In this document: piece after piece, positions 9,926-19,504 of the stretch
Numbering within the stretch: the first letter of the stretch is position 1
Layout: the number at the start of each line of letters is the position of its first letter
Assembly (NCBI RefSeq): GCF_012844305.1
Contig: NZ_JABANE010000004.1
Coordinates: 92,116 to 156,115, forward strand
Length of the DNA stretch: 64,000 nt
Reading direction: 5' to 3'
Source of the DNA: Flammeovirga aprica JL-4
GTDB taxonomy: Bacteria; Bacteroidota; Bacteroidia; Cytophagales; Flammeovirgaceae
Notes under the pieces: model-generated
The model's input: the letters and a program-made list of their open reading frames with translations, nothing else
Database searches by the model: none
What the model was told of the DNA's origin: nothing
Program-made: the position numbers and the translations under genes

Positions 9926-10182
9926 GTAAGAATTTTGTTATAGAATTATGTAAAAAAGTGTCACGTATTAGAATGAGGATATCCTCTTATGAAAGGTCCT
10001 CATTTTTATATTGTATACATTGTAAACTAAATTATCATCAACTTGTAATTAGCATTTGAATAAGGTTTCTATGATCTACTTCCAAACTCATTGGATAGAA
10101 AGACCAATGGTACGAATGTTATTCTTAATGTTAAATCCCATTGTTCATCAAAGAACTTAGTTTATAATATTGCAAAGAAGAG

Positions 10183-10199
10183 TCCCTCAAAAAAGGGAT
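10183..10199 (-). terminator. Possible terminator after the TolC-like gene
   Basis: Short stem TCCCT / AGGGA with an A/T loop, about 15 bases after the stop of the TolC-like gene, with T-rich sequence on both sides. The stem is weak, so this is a tentative call. Confidence 0.4.
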
Positions 10200-10214
10200 T
10201 TATTGCTTTTTAAA

Positions 10215-11567
10215 TCAATTCAATGAAATTCGTTTTCCTGTATAAAAGTCTAATATTTTGGTCCTAAAAATAAAAGTATATTTAGACCTTAATAAATTTG
10301 AATAGGCCTCAAGTCTATCCAAACTAGCAATATTTAACTCATAAATATCACTAGAACCTGCGTTATATTTTTCCTTTACAAAAACATATGATTCGTTTGA
10401 AGAAGTAACTGCCTGTTTTGCTGCATTATATGAAGCAAATGCTGCTAAAGCATCACTGTGTGCATTTTGCACCTCTTTAAATAAATTGTTTTTCAGCTTT
10501 ACTAGAGTAAGTTCAGATTGCATTTTATCTATTTTTGCTTTCTGAATATTGGTCCTATTTTGAAACTTCTTAAAGATTGGTATACTTAGACTTAAGTATA
10601 CAGAACTATTATAATTATCCATTAATTGGTCCATATAATGGTATTGACCTTCAGGCAGTTGCCTAGAAGAAGAATACCCAGTCGATAAATTCCCTCCCAT
10701 AGATAGTGTTGGTAAAATAGCTCCTTCTTGTATTTTTTCTAATGCTTTAGACACCTTAATACGATATTGCTGTGCTTTAATTTCAGGCATTGTATTCAAA
10801 GATGTTTTATATATATCTTCCACCTTTTTGAAAGTATATTGCTCATCTAAGGTCATATGTTCAACTTCCTGTATATCAAATTGAGGGTCATATTCTAAAT
10901 TTAATGTTTGAGAGAGATTAACAAATGAAGTTACTAATGCATTTTCCTGATCAATGAGATCTACTTTATCATTTGAAATTTGGGTTCGAATTTTATATAA
11001 ATCACCCTTTGGCCGCTTCCCTGCCTCTATCAATATTTGCGTCTTCTTTAATTGAGTCTGACTTAATTCTAACTGCTTTTTAACCAATTCCACTAACTCT
11101 TTCTGATATAAAATTTCAAGATATTGTGTACTTACTAGAATTGATATATCATTCTTCAATTTTTCATTTTCTAAAAGCGACACTTGTAAGTTTAGTTTAT
11201 CGGCTTTTATCTTATTATTAATTCGATTCCCTGTAAATAACGTAGCACCTAAATCTACCCCTAAATTTGAATTCGTTGTAGCATCAGTTGCAAAAGTGTT
11301 ATTAAAAGGGTCTAAGTATCGTCCATAATTTTGTGAATTATTAAATGATCCATAAAGCTCTGGCAATCTTTCATTTTTGGCTTGTTTCAGGTCAATTTTA
11401 GAAGTCTGTATATCCAGCAGTCCTAACTGAACATCTATATTATTCGATAATGCATAATCAATACAATCTACCAGAGACCACTTTTTAACTGGTACTTTAT
11501 CTTGAGCAAACAAGATTGAAGAACTAATCACAAACAAAGAAGTCATAAAATTTATAAGTCTTATCAT
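10215..11567 (-). CDS. TolC-family outer membrane efflux protein of the lanthipeptide locus
   Basis: 450 residues with a signal peptide (MIRLINFMTSLFVISSSILFAQ). It has two repeats of long helical hairpins and membrane-strand segments typical of TolC/OMF proteins: WSLVDCIDYALSNNIDVQLGLLDIQ at the start, ARLPELYG-like NERLPELYGSFNNSQNYGR, then a second AILPTLSMGGNLSTGYS ... SLSIPIF half. It is the last gene of the lanthipeptide locus, 204 bases after the HlyD-type adaptor, and would supply the outer membrane channel for the C39 ABC exporter. The gap suggests it may have its own promoter. Function in this particular export path is inferred from gene order. Confidence 0.88.
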   Translation of the reverse strand: MIRLINFMTSLFVISSSILFAQDKVPVKKWSLVDCIDYALSNNIDVQLGLLDIQTSKIDLKQAKNERLPELYGSFNNSQNYGRYLDPFNNTFATDATTNSNLGVDLGATLFTGNRINNKIKADKLNLQVSLLENEKLKNDISILVSTQYLEILYQKELVELVKKQLELSQTQLKKTQILIEAGKRPKGDLYKIRTQISNDKVDLIDQENALVTSFVNLSQTLNLEYDPQFDIQEVEHMTLDEQYTFKKVEDIYKTSLNTMPEIKAQQYRIKVSKALEKIQEGAILPTLSMGGNLSTGYSSSRQLPEGQYHYMDQLMDNYNSSVYLSLSIPIFKKFQNRTNIQKAKIDKMQSELTLVKLKNNLFKEVQNAHSDALAAFASYNAAKQAVTSSNESYVFVKEKYNAGSSDIYELNIASLDRLEAYSNLLRSKYTFIFRTKILDFYTGKRISLN

Positions 11568-11771
11568 CAGATTAAATTTTCATAGGATGTGAATATTCGA
11601 AATAAATAATTTACTCTTACATCTATTTATGCACATTTTTATCATAAAAAATCACTTATATAGCTTGCTCATTTGAATAATCAATATCTAAGCAAAGGCT
11701 ATTTATTGTCAGATTAACTTCAATAGTTAAAAGGCTTATAATCATCATTTTTATATGCTGAAATGATGAGT

Positions 11772-13064
11772 TTAGTTGTTATAGATATTCTTTATAGGGT
11801 TAAAAAACCTCTCTAAAAAACTATAATCTTCCGTTACAATCTCAATATCTGCTATCATATTTGATATAAAAGGTAATTGAATTCCATATGTGGTCACTAA
11901 GGAGTTTGGAAGTCCAATTTTAATATCATAATAGTATTCTCCATTATATAAAATCGGATAGTCAGAAATACTTACTATCTCTCCTTTTAAGATTCCATAC
12001 TCATGATAGGGATAGTTTCTAAGCTTTATATTTACGGTCTGATACTGTTCTAGTTTACCTGAGTTTATTATCGCAATTTTACTAGTACCATACAGTTCTT
12101 CTTTTAGAGTATCATTTGAAATATAGAAAAGCAATTCACCTTTTTTTACAGGGGAATATTCTTTTAATTCTTTTGCGTAAGTTACAGTACCATTTATTTT
12201 ATCACTGACTAATAAATGTTCCTTTTTCCAATCCAATATTCTTGATATAAGTTGAGAAGTGTAATTCTTTAAATCTATATTAAGCTGTTTTAATTTTATT
12301 TCATATTCCTCTTCCAGTAAAATATTCTCATTCTTTATTGAAGTAATATTCAAGTTATTGGTATTCATTGATTCATCTAATCCTAATAAACTAATCTCTG
12401 CCACTCTTAGGTTAGATTTTGTTTCTTGAAATTCGTTGTACGAAATAAAGTCTTTCAAATAAAGGTTTGAATCAATTCCTACTTTTCTCTCCAAATCAAG
12501 ATAATCCTTCTGTTTTAAATCATACTGAGTCTTTAAAATAGTATTTCTGTCTTCATATTGCTTAATTTTTAATGCGTTCAAATGCAATTTATCTTGTATT
12601 GTTGATGGGATGTTTGCCTTGGCATAAGCCATCTTTAATTCGTTAAAAGGCATTTGTAAACTACCTAAATTTACTTCATCAAATAGCTTCAAGCTATCAT
12701 AATTGTCATTTAACAAAATACGCTCTAACCCAAGTATATGCTTATAGTTTACGTTGGTTCCTATGATAGCAATCAATTTATCTTTCTCAACATATGAATT
12801 ATTTTTATAAAGAAGACGATCTATGATACCATCAGTTTTAGACAAATACTTTACAGGAGGGTTATCACTTATAAAAAGCATCTCACTTAGAATGACCTCA
12901 GGGTATTTCACAAAAGCAGACAGTATAAGCATTGATAGAAAAAATACACCGTAAAACATATTACCGTATTTAACAATCCAGAAAGGTTTTGTATCCATCA
13001 AATCATTAGACTCATTGCTCAACAATGAGTCTAAGTCCCTATTTTTTTGATCTACATTATTCAT
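11772..13064 (-). CDS. HlyD-family membrane fusion protein of the exporter
   Basis: 430 residues. One transmembrane segment at ~32-52 (GNMFYGVFFLSMLILSAF), a split biotinyl-lipoyl domain (DGIIDRLLYKNNSYVEKDKLIAIIG and INGTVTYAKELKEYSPVKKGELLFYIS), a long coiled-coil hairpin at ~150-280, and a C-terminal beta-barrel region. Its ATG overlaps the exporter's TGA (ATGA at 13064-13061), showing translational coupling with the ABC transporter. It would bridge the inner-membrane exporter and the TolC-like channel at 10215. Confidence 0.9.
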   Translation of the reverse strand: MNNVDQKNRDLDSLLSNESNDLMDTKPFWIVKYGNMFYGVFFLSMLILSAFVKYPEVILSEMLFISDNPPVKYLSKTDGIIDRLLYKNNSYVEKDKLIAIIGTNVNYKHILGLERILLNDNYDSLKLFDEVNLGSLQMPFNELKMAYAKANIPSTIQDKLHLNALKIKQYEDRNTILKTQYDLKQKDYLDLERKVGIDSNLYLKDFISYNEFQETKSNLRVAEISLLGLDESMNTNNLNITSIKNENILLEEEYEIKLKQLNIDLKNYTSQLISRILDWKKEHLLVSDKINGTVTYAKELKEYSPVKKGELLFYISNDTLKEELYGTSKIAIINSGKLEQYQTVNIKLRNYPYHEYGILKGEIVSISDYPILYNGEYYYDIKIGLPNSLVTTYGIQLPFISNMIADIEIVTEDYSFLERFFNPIKNIYNN

Positions 13065-15250
13065 GACATAAATTGCTTTTCCATTAACCTATAGAATTTT
13101 GATTCTTTCTGAGAAAGTAACACCTGTGTCTCTCCAAATTCCACAATATTTCCACCTTCCAGATGTAATACATAGTCTGAGTTTAAAACTGTACTTAGCC
13201 TGTGTGCAATCACAAGAACTGTTTTCCCTTCAATGTACTTATTTAGTTTTTCTGTAATTTCTATCTCATTTTCAACATCCAAAGAGTTAGTTGCTTCATC
13301 AAAAAATAAGAATTTTGGGTTTTTATATACTGCTCTTGCAATTTTAATTCTCTGCTTTTGCCCTTCACTCAGACCCCGACCTTCATTCCCAATTTTAGTT
13401 TTAAAACCTCTCGGAAGGTTATAGATATAGTCTAAACAATTTGCTACCTCACAGGCGTAGGTCAGTTGTTCATAATCAATCAATGATGTATTAAGCGTAA
13501 TATTATTTTCAATAGTATCATTAAAAATATGACCATCTTGAAGTACTGCACCAGAATTATCTCTGAAAGACTTTAAATTAATGTTAGAAATATCAACACC
13601 ACCTATCATTATATTACCACTACTAGGTGCATAAAAACCCATCAAAAGTTTTAATAAAGTAGATTTTCCACTACCACTATTTCCAACAATAGCAGTCGTT
13701 TTATTTGTAGGGATAACAGCTGATACATTTTGTAGAACAACACTATTCTGAAGAGACTCATAGGAGAATTGAACATTTCTAATTTCAATTTCATTACTTT
13801 GTAGATTATCTACACTTACATAGGTGTGATCATCATTATCTCTCTCATCTTTTTTATTATGTATTTCACTTAACCTTTCCAAACTAAACTGTGCATCCTG
13901 AAAGTTTTCAATAAAACCGATAAAATTAGAGATAGGAACATTCAATTGCGACAAAATATAGGATATAGATAATAATGCCCCAATAGAAACATCTCCTTCA
14001 ATTACGTGAACTGCAGCAAAATAGATAATCATTAAATTTGTCGTTTGATTGAAAATTAATGAACCAACTTTTTGGTATTGAGCTAAAGATATTTCTTTCA
14101 AATCAAGTTTATACAGTCTGGTTTGAAAGCCTTCCCATCTCCATCTTTGTCTCATCTCTATATTATTCTGCTTTATTTCTTGCATTCCATCCACTAGCTC
14201 AATGAGGTTTGATTGTTCTTTTGATGATATTTCAAATCTCTTATAGTTGATGCTTCTCCTGTACTTTATAAAGAAGATAATCCATGAAACGTACAATGTG
14301 TTCCCTACAATAAAAACAAGAAATATGGTCATACTATAGTAAGCCATAATTAAAGAAAAAATAAAAAAATTGGAGAGAGAGAATATCGTTGAGAAAGTAG
14401 AAACCGTAAGAAAGTTTTCGATGTATCTATGGTCATTCATCCGTTGAATAATGTCACCAACGTTTTTTTTATCAAAATAGCTAATTGGTAATCTCATCAA
14501 CTTTATTAAAAAATCAGTCATGATGGTTATATTCAATCTTCCACTGATATAAATTGACAACCAATCTCTTATTACCTCAATAAATACTTGTGATAAATAA
14601 ACAAAACCTTGGCAAAAGGTTAATATCAGAACAAGGTTGAGATTGTTATTCATTATACCTTTGTCAATAATTGATTGTGACAAAAGTGGTAATACCAACT
14701 GTAATAAGTTGCCGACGATCAAACCTATAAATAACTGATAGATATACTTTTTATACGGTATTAAATATTTAAGATAAAAAAGTATATCCTTTTCTGATTC
14801 GTTGTCATCGTGATTATATAAGTCAACAGTAGGTTCTAATAATAATGCAACTCCGGTATCTTGTTCACTAGACCAACGTTTTAAGAAATCTTTTTCATCT
14901 AAAACAAATCGACCCACCGAAGGATCAGAAATGTAAAACTTATTCGCTCTTTTTTTCCTTACTACTTTCTCAAGAACTACATAATGGTTAGAGTCCCAAT
15001 GTAAAATACACGGCTCACTGAGACTCTCAATCAACCACTCCACATTAATTCTTACCGCTCTGCTTCGGAAACCGATTTTTTCTGATGCTTCACATAAACT
15101 AAATAATGTTGCTCCTGACCTGATCAAGTGTGTCATGTTTCTCAAAAACTCAATATCAAAACTTTTACCATAGTATTTTGATATCATTTTCAGACAAGTT
15201 GGTCCACAGTCCATTATGTCTAATTGCTTATAAAATGGAAACTTTGGCAT
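13061..15250 (-). CDS. lanT: Peptidase-containing (C39) ABC exporter, LanT type
   Basis: 729 residues, the usual length of PCAT exporters. An N-terminal C39 peptidase has Cys15 in DIMDCGPTCL, His89 in HWDSNHYVV and Asp109 in ISDPSVG. A six-helix transmembrane domain spans ~160-450, and the ATPase has Walker A GNSGSGKST, signature LSEGQKQR, Walker B FLFFDEATNSLD and the H-loop IAHRLST. Such proteins cut leaders after Gly-Gly and export the core, matching the EGG ends of the precursor leaders at 19505-20262. It is followed without a gap by the HlyD gene. The start at 15250 (MPKFPFYKQL) places the peptidase at the normal position. Confidence 0.95.
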   Translation of the reverse strand: MPKFPFYKQLDIMDCGPTCLKMISKYYGKSFDIEFLRNMTHLIRSGATLFSLCEASEKIGFRSRAVRINVEWLIESLSEPCILHWDSNHYVVLEKVVRKKRANKFYISDPSVGRFVLDEKDFLKRWSSEQDTGVALLLEPTVDLYNHDDNESEKDILFYLKYLIPYKKYIYQLFIGLIVGNLLQLVLPLLSQSIIDKGIMNNNLNLVLILTFCQGFVYLSQVFIEVIRDWLSIYISGRLNITIMTDFLIKLMRLPISYFDKKNVGDIIQRMNDHRYIENFLTVSTFSTIFSLSNFFIFSLIMAYYSMTIFLVFIVGNTLYVSWIIFFIKYRRSINYKRFEISSKEQSNLIELVDGMQEIKQNNIEMRQRWRWEGFQTRLYKLDLKEISLAQYQKVGSLIFNQTTNLMIIYFAAVHVIEGDVSIGALLSISYILSQLNVPISNFIGFIENFQDAQFSLERLSEIHNKKDERDNDDHTYVSVDNLQSNEIEIRNVQFSYESLQNSVVLQNVSAVIPTNKTTAIVGNSGSGKSTLLKLLMGFYAPSSGNIMIGGVDISNINLKSFRDNSGAVLQDGHIFNDTIENNITLNTSLIDYEQLTYACEVANCLDYIYNLPRGFKTKIGNEGRGLSEGQKQRIKIARAVYKNPKFLFFDEATNSLDVENEIEITEKLNKYIEGKTVLVIAHRLSTVLNSDYVLHLEGGNIVEFGETQVLLSQKESKFYRLMEKQFMS

Positions 15251-15308
15251 AACAGTAGATTAAAAAGTAAGTTTATTATTAAAAAAATGGATGAATATTG
15301 GTAGTGTT

Positions 15309-16109
15309 TTAATGTTTTTTCTTCTTTAGTGTGACAAAGTATTTGTTCATAAAATTATATATCAATGATTCATATTTTCTTGCTTCAGTTCTGAATAACC
15401 TATTAAAATGCATATGCAAAAGACCAAATAGAAATTCATGTTTAGGTTTGAATGAGGACAAACCTAACAAGTCATAATGCTCCTGAATGATCACATTACT
15501 ACCCAATCGATCTATATACTCTCTATACTTATTGTTTATCTTTATTTTATTAGGTTTATCAACTGGGAATTCAAGTGAGAATGAATCTTTCAATTCTTTT
15601 GTAAATAGTATTTTTTCATCTATGTTCAAATCAAACAACCCTAATATACCTATTGCATAATTGAGGCCCCAAATCCACCTATCATGATCACCTAATTCAT
15701 GAGAATATTCATACTTCAAATATTCCAAAATGTGAACGCTATTAATCTGAAAAAATTCTTCCGCTAATTGAATTTTATCTTCTCCATAACGTTCCAATTC
15801 CCTTGAATAACAATCAAGTGAGTATCGATAAACCAACCTTTCATGAATAGAATACTCCAATATCTTATTAAACTCTTGAAGTAATGTATCTATAGAATAA
15901 TTCGATTGAGGACTGATATGAAATCTAACCCTTAAATGATAATCTGGGTCGGCATATCGTATAAAGAAAAACTTATCAATGACTCTTGAATGAAGCAAGT
16001 TTTGAGAATACGTATGGATCTGATTGTATAATAACCCTTCTAAGTGCTTCACTCCTCCGTATATCTTAAAATACAGCCAACCATCCCCTAGCATAAAAAA
16101 TCTCTTCAT
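15309..16109 (-). CDS. Thiopeptide-type / SpaB C-terminal domain protein (LanB elimination half)
   Basis: 266 residues from ATG 16109 (MKRFFMLGDGWLYFKIYGG); a longer frame to 16145 would overlap lanC and is less likely. Family blocks: WLYFKIYG at the start, FIRYADPDYHLRVRF (~55-70) and YSLDCYSRELERYG (~125-140), as in the thiopeptide-type biosynthesis / Lant_dehydr_C domain. In one-piece LanB enzymes this domain removes glutamate from glutamylated Ser/Thr to give dehydro residues. Here it is a separate gene, 8 bases after lanC, while the glutamylation half is at 17289-19427. Split LanB is known from pinensin-like clusters of Bacteroidota. Confidence 0.88.
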   Translation of the reverse strand: MKRFFMLGDGWLYFKIYGGVKHLEGLLYNQIHTYSQNLLHSRVIDKFFFIRYADPDYHLRVRFHISPQSNYSIDTLLQEFNKILEYSIHERLVYRYSLDCYSRELERYGEDKIQLAEEFFQINSVHILEYLKYEYSHELGDHDRWIWGLNYAIGILGLFDLNIDEKILFTKELKDSFSLEFPVDKPNKIKINNKYREYIDRLGSNVIIQEHYDLLGLSSFKPKHEFLFGLLHMHFNRLFRTEARKYESLIYNFMNKYFVTLKKKKH

Positions 16110-16117
16110 GATAAATA

Positions 16118-17287
16118 TTAATCTAACATTAATAATGAACTCCAACCTTCAATTTCAGGGTTAGAAAATGTCAACATACATAAAGCAACCCCTACAGTTC
16201 CTTCTAGCAATCCACTATGGGATTTCATTTCTTCTGTTCCTTCAGGTTCTAACAAATAATCTTTATTTTCTTCTGTAAATGTATTGACTCTTTCTAACCA
16301 ATATTCATGTCCTGTCTTGAATTCATCAATTCCTGTCATTTTCCATAATTTAAAATAGATATAACTCACCCCAATAAATCCATGACAAAAACCAGGTTCT
16401 TTTAAAAATGTGTCATTATAATTTTGTCGTTTTAAAGAATTGATTAATCTTTTAATTGAATGCTGTTCTACATAAGTATCATTAATCAAAACTGAAGCCT
16501 TATATAGAGTATACCAAATCGTCAGATCACCGTAACACCAAGCTAACCTACTTTTTTGTAATAAGGACTCATCATTTTTAGTTTTCATTGAAGGAAAATC
16601 AGAACCAACTTCCTCAAAATTTTGCTGATTGTCCATATAATACTTAATACATTTTTTCAATAAGAATACACATTCATCTTTTCTGATTTTCAACTCTATT
16701 GATTTCATTAGTATATAGATTTTACCCATATTTCCATGTGCTAAACCGAAATCTATACTTTGCCCAACTTCATCATTTAAGGAAAACTGTTGATTTCTTA
16801 TCCAGTAACAATGATGCTCAGTTTCTACCTTATTTTTAAAGATATAATCTAGAAGAACTTCTATAGCCTCATTATGTTTACGATTTAAAAAATATAAGCC
16901 AATACCAAGGGAACCATTCATTTGATCACTACTGTTTTTCTCATCCTGAAACAAACTTATCATACTATCGAAAAGATGAATATCTACTGATTCTAAAAAC
17001 TGCTGTGCATCTAAAATATCTTTCCCATCAAGATAATTGTATAACAATCCCACCCCAGCCAGGCCATTAGATAGAAAAGGAGAAATAGAACCTTCTTCTA
17101 TTGTTGAGTTTATTTTATCAATTGATTCCATTAATAACTCATAATATTTATCCTCTGATGTGGTAAGATATATTAATGCAATAAGCAAAGCTTTTCCTGA
17201 TAATCCACCATATAAACAAACAGAATCATCTTTTTCATAATTTTGTATTATTTTATTAAATAATACGTTATTTTTTTCTAAGACCAT
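16118..17287 (-). CDS. lanC: Lanthipeptide cyclase LanC
   Basis: 389 residues, normal LanC length. The GxxG inner-helix repeats of the alpha/alpha toroid are present (GLSGKALLIAL, SNGLAGVGLLY, NGSLGIGLYFL, LAHGNMGKIY, CYGDLTIWY, CHGFIGVSY, LLEGTVGVAL). The zinc ligands are complete: Cys251 in WCYGDL and Cys301-His302 in GFCHGFIG; His184 in AHGNMG is the family's conserved second-shell/catalytic His. It catalyses Michael addition of Cys thiols to dehydrated Ser/Thr. It starts 1 base after lanB stops and runs into the elimination-domain gene, so all three belong to one operon. Confidence 0.94.
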   Translation of the reverse strand: MVLEKNNVLFNKIIQNYEKDDSVCLYGGLSGKALLIALIYLTTSEDKYYELLMESIDKINSTIEEGSISPFLSNGLAGVGLLYNYLDGKDILDAQQFLESVDIHLFDSMISLFQDEKNSSDQMNGSLGIGLYFLNRKHNEAIEVLLDYIFKNKVETEHHCYWIRNQQFSLNDEVGQSIDFGLAHGNMGKIYILMKSIELKIRKDECVFLLKKCIKYYMDNQQNFEEVGSDFPSMKTKNDESLLQKSRLAWCYGDLTIWYTLYKASVLINDTYVEQHSIKRLINSLKRQNYNDTFLKEPGFCHGFIGVSYIYFKLWKMTGIDEFKTGHEYWLERVNTFTEENKDYLLEPEGTEEMKSHSGLLEGTVGVALCMLTFSNPEIEGWSSLLMLD

Positions 17288-17288
17288 T

Positions 17289-19427
17289 TTATAATCTTTT
17301 TACAAAACTCATAATAAACTCATTGTTATAGCCATTTCCTTGGCTGTCTTTCACTATATAATCTTCAGGCTCATAAAACTCTTCTAAAACAACATTTTTA
17401 TGTTTTTTAATTTCTTGTATAAATATTCTAATAAAATTATTGTTTGTTAGATCTAAAAGTAGTTTGTTATCTCCATTTACAAGAACAATGGTTAATGGGA
17501 TACTTTCTTTTTGGAAGTAATTAGTTATTATCGACTTTGCCTCTTCAAAATCTTTATGAATTTTTAAATCATCTAGTGTTACTTTCCACTTTCGTAGACT
17601 CAAAATAATATTACCAAATCGAATTCTAGGCAAGTAATTATATAAGTTTTCCAAGTTGTGAAAGCTAGGAAGTAAATAAGTGGTATGTATAGCATTTTGA
17701 TATTCAGATAAGAACTTATAGATTGTCAAATCACTTAAAAGAAAATTATGAGAATTCGTTAAAACTGGAATAATAGATTTATCGAGTTTTTTACTAAATA
17801 AATCGACACTACCTTGTTTATGTTTTACGTAGATATCCGAAAGTTGAATAACATTTTCTTCATCTAAATCAGATAAACTCAAAATTGGAATCTCAATATC
17901 TCTAACTATTGGTTTCTGAATAACATTCCCAACTCTACCTTCAGGAATATGACTTATTTCTGCTAATACACTGTTATCTCCTACTTCTTTATCATATTGA
18001 TTGATTTCTTTGACCCAATTCAATACGTCTTGATTATTAGAGAACCTTGCTAAAATATTAATAGAAGAACTGCCTCCAGCTTCCTTTAGAAAAATATCGT
18101 ATTCTTCTTTACCTTTTGTATAAACTTCAAAAATAGAACAAAATGTGTTTGGGATAACTGCATCATTCTTTTCAATGTCTAACAAATCACTTTTAGTAAG
18201 AACTATTTCTTCTTCATTTCTTGATATCTTATTGATCAATTTTTTATCAAACTCAGTAATTTTAACTTCATTATTTGTTTGCTTATCGGTTCGAATTTTA
18301 TCAATTAACGGGTTTATATCGTTTTCCTCTCCTGCTCTTGATACAGGGAAGCCTATCCCGGATTCAACATCCAAAGCTTGAAGCAATGGAACTTCTTCGT
18401 ATTCATAGCGTTGAAAAAATGCCTCTGAAAACTTTGTAATCAATCCACTTTCTGGCTTTTTTGACAATTTGCTTAAAATTTGAATTGCATCACATACTTC
18501 ATTCGCGATTTGAGAAGGTAAAAAGCCTGAAACACTTATATATGTATCACAATTTAAATTATTCATTACCTTTTCCGTACCTAAATAATCATAAATAGAT
18601 ACATTGATAGTTTCACACTCTTCAACAGTAGGAGTAGAAGTGTTTATTCTATTTACATTATTATTAATTGTCTTGACCTCTGGCTCTAAAAGCCCATATT
18701 GGTTTATTTTTTCTGTAAGCAATGAAAGCGGGCTATCTCCGTTTGCTTTTATATTCAGTTCACTAACCAGAAGCTGTTCTTCAATTAGTCCATCTACAAA
18801 TTCCATCGCATCTTCCTTACTTATATCTTCGCTTATCAAACTTTTTGCGATTTCTTTATACGGTTTACCACTTTTAGCAAAGTGTAAAACTTGTAGTATA
18901 TAATCATTTATTTCAACTGAACATAATTGATAAGAAAGTCTATTTTTGACAAGTAAGGATTCAATGTATCTAAGATGATCTCCTGATTTATAAAGACTAT
19001 TATTTGAATAATAAGTGAGAGCATGCCTTCCTTCCTTATTTACTTTAGAAATTAATTCTCCAACTACATTCAAATCAATTCGAAAATGATTATAATCATC
19101 TCTAATTGATATATTACCAGCATGGTCATTTATCTTTCCTACCCCCCCCCCTGCAAATAAACCATAAGGAGTACATCGAAAATGAAACCGGATCAAATAT
19201 TTCAACAAAGATAGTTTGACCTTTATTCTATTTTTCTCGGAAAGCGAATTGTAATCATTCAGATTCATATACAGATCTCTAGATGATAAATAAATCGCTC
19301 TCAAAAATAAATCATCGTCTGCTATCAATGAAAGAAAATCTTTATCAAAAACTGAAAGGGTTTCCTGTAATGTAGTTATTGGCCTTGAAGGACTTCTCAG
19401 ATAAAATGAATCTAAATATGTAAACAT
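17289..19427 (-). CDS. lanB: Lantibiotic dehydratase LanB, glutamylation (N-terminal) domain
   Basis: 712 residues, equal to the glutamylation domain alone of class I LanB. Family features: N-terminal FYLRSPSRPI, RFHFRCTPYGLFAGGGVGKI (~81-99), and the C-terminal EEFYEPEDYIVKDSQGNGYNNE. It would transfer Glu from glutamyl-tRNA to Ser/Thr in the precursor core; the elimination half is the separate gene at 15309. The codons for the Gly-Gly-Gly after LFA are written as a run of ten G (plus-strand C at 19142-19151), very unusual in this AT-rich gene and able to slip; a one-base change would stop translation after ~100 residues. Lies 77 bases after the last precursor, separated by a perfect hairpin. 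Confidence 0.92.
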   Translation of the reverse strand: MFTYLDSFYLRSPSRPITTLQETLSVFDKDFLSLIADDDLFLRAIYLSSRDLYMNLNDYNSLSEKNRIKVKLSLLKYLIRFHFRCTPYGLFAGGGVGKINDHAGNISIRDDYNHFRIDLNVVGELISKVNKEGRHALTYYSNNSLYKSGDHLRYIESLLVKNRLSYQLCSVEINDYILQVLHFAKSGKPYKEIAKSLISEDISKEDAMEFVDGLIEEQLLVSELNIKANGDSPLSLLTEKINQYGLLEPEVKTINNNVNRINTSTPTVEECETINVSIYDYLGTEKVMNNLNCDTYISVSGFLPSQIANEVCDAIQILSKLSKKPESGLITKFSEAFFQRYEYEEVPLLQALDVESGIGFPVSRAGEENDINPLIDKIRTDKQTNNEVKITEFDKKLINKISRNEEEIVLTKSDLLDIEKNDAVIPNTFCSIFEVYTKGKEEYDIFLKEAGGSSSINILARFSNNQDVLNWVKEINQYDKEVGDNSVLAEISHIPEGRVGNVIQKPIVRDIEIPILSLSDLDEENVIQLSDIYVKHKQGSVDLFSKKLDKSIIPVLTNSHNFLLSDLTIYKFLSEYQNAIHTTYLLPSFHNLENLYNYLPRIRFGNIILSLRKWKVTLDDLKIHKDFEEAKSIITNYFQKESIPLTIVLVNGDNKLLLDLTNNNFIRIFIQEIKKHKNVVLEEFYEPEDYIVKDSQGNGYNNEFIMSFVKRL
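19142..19151 (-). repeat. Homopolymer of ten G in lanB coding strand (possible phase-variation tract)
   Basis: Ten consecutive C on the plus strand, read as GGG GGG GGG G in lanB codons ~93-96 (Ala-Gly-Gly-Gly-Val). It is the longest G/C homopolymer noticed in the window. Mixed codons could have encoded the same residues, so the pure run is not required by the protein. Confidence 0.9.
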
Positions 19428-19458
19428 TTTAATAAATTAATGATCAAAAGAAGGAATG

Positions 19459-19490
19459 AAGGAATACTAAATGTACATTTAGTATTCCTT
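19459..19490 (-). promoter_or_regulatory. Perfect 32-base palindrome between last precursor and lanB
   Basis: The arms AAGGAATACTAAATGT and its exact complement form a 16-bp hairpin 14 bases after the last precursor stop and 32 bases before lanB. On the plus strand it ends in TTATTTTT, but in the direction of the operon there is no clear T-run, so it should be leaky. The position matches stem-loops between lanA and downstream genes in other lanthipeptide operons, where they protect or partly terminate the abundant precursor mRNA (inferred role here). Confidence 0.75.
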
Positions 19491-19504
19491 ATTTTTAGAG
19501 CTTA

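Noticed and set aside
9972..10003. Terminator upstream of the YeeE/YedE pair (AATGAGGA...TCCTCATTTTT)
   Set aside because: It would act on the plus strand, where no gene ends; kept only as an unexplained weak hairpin.
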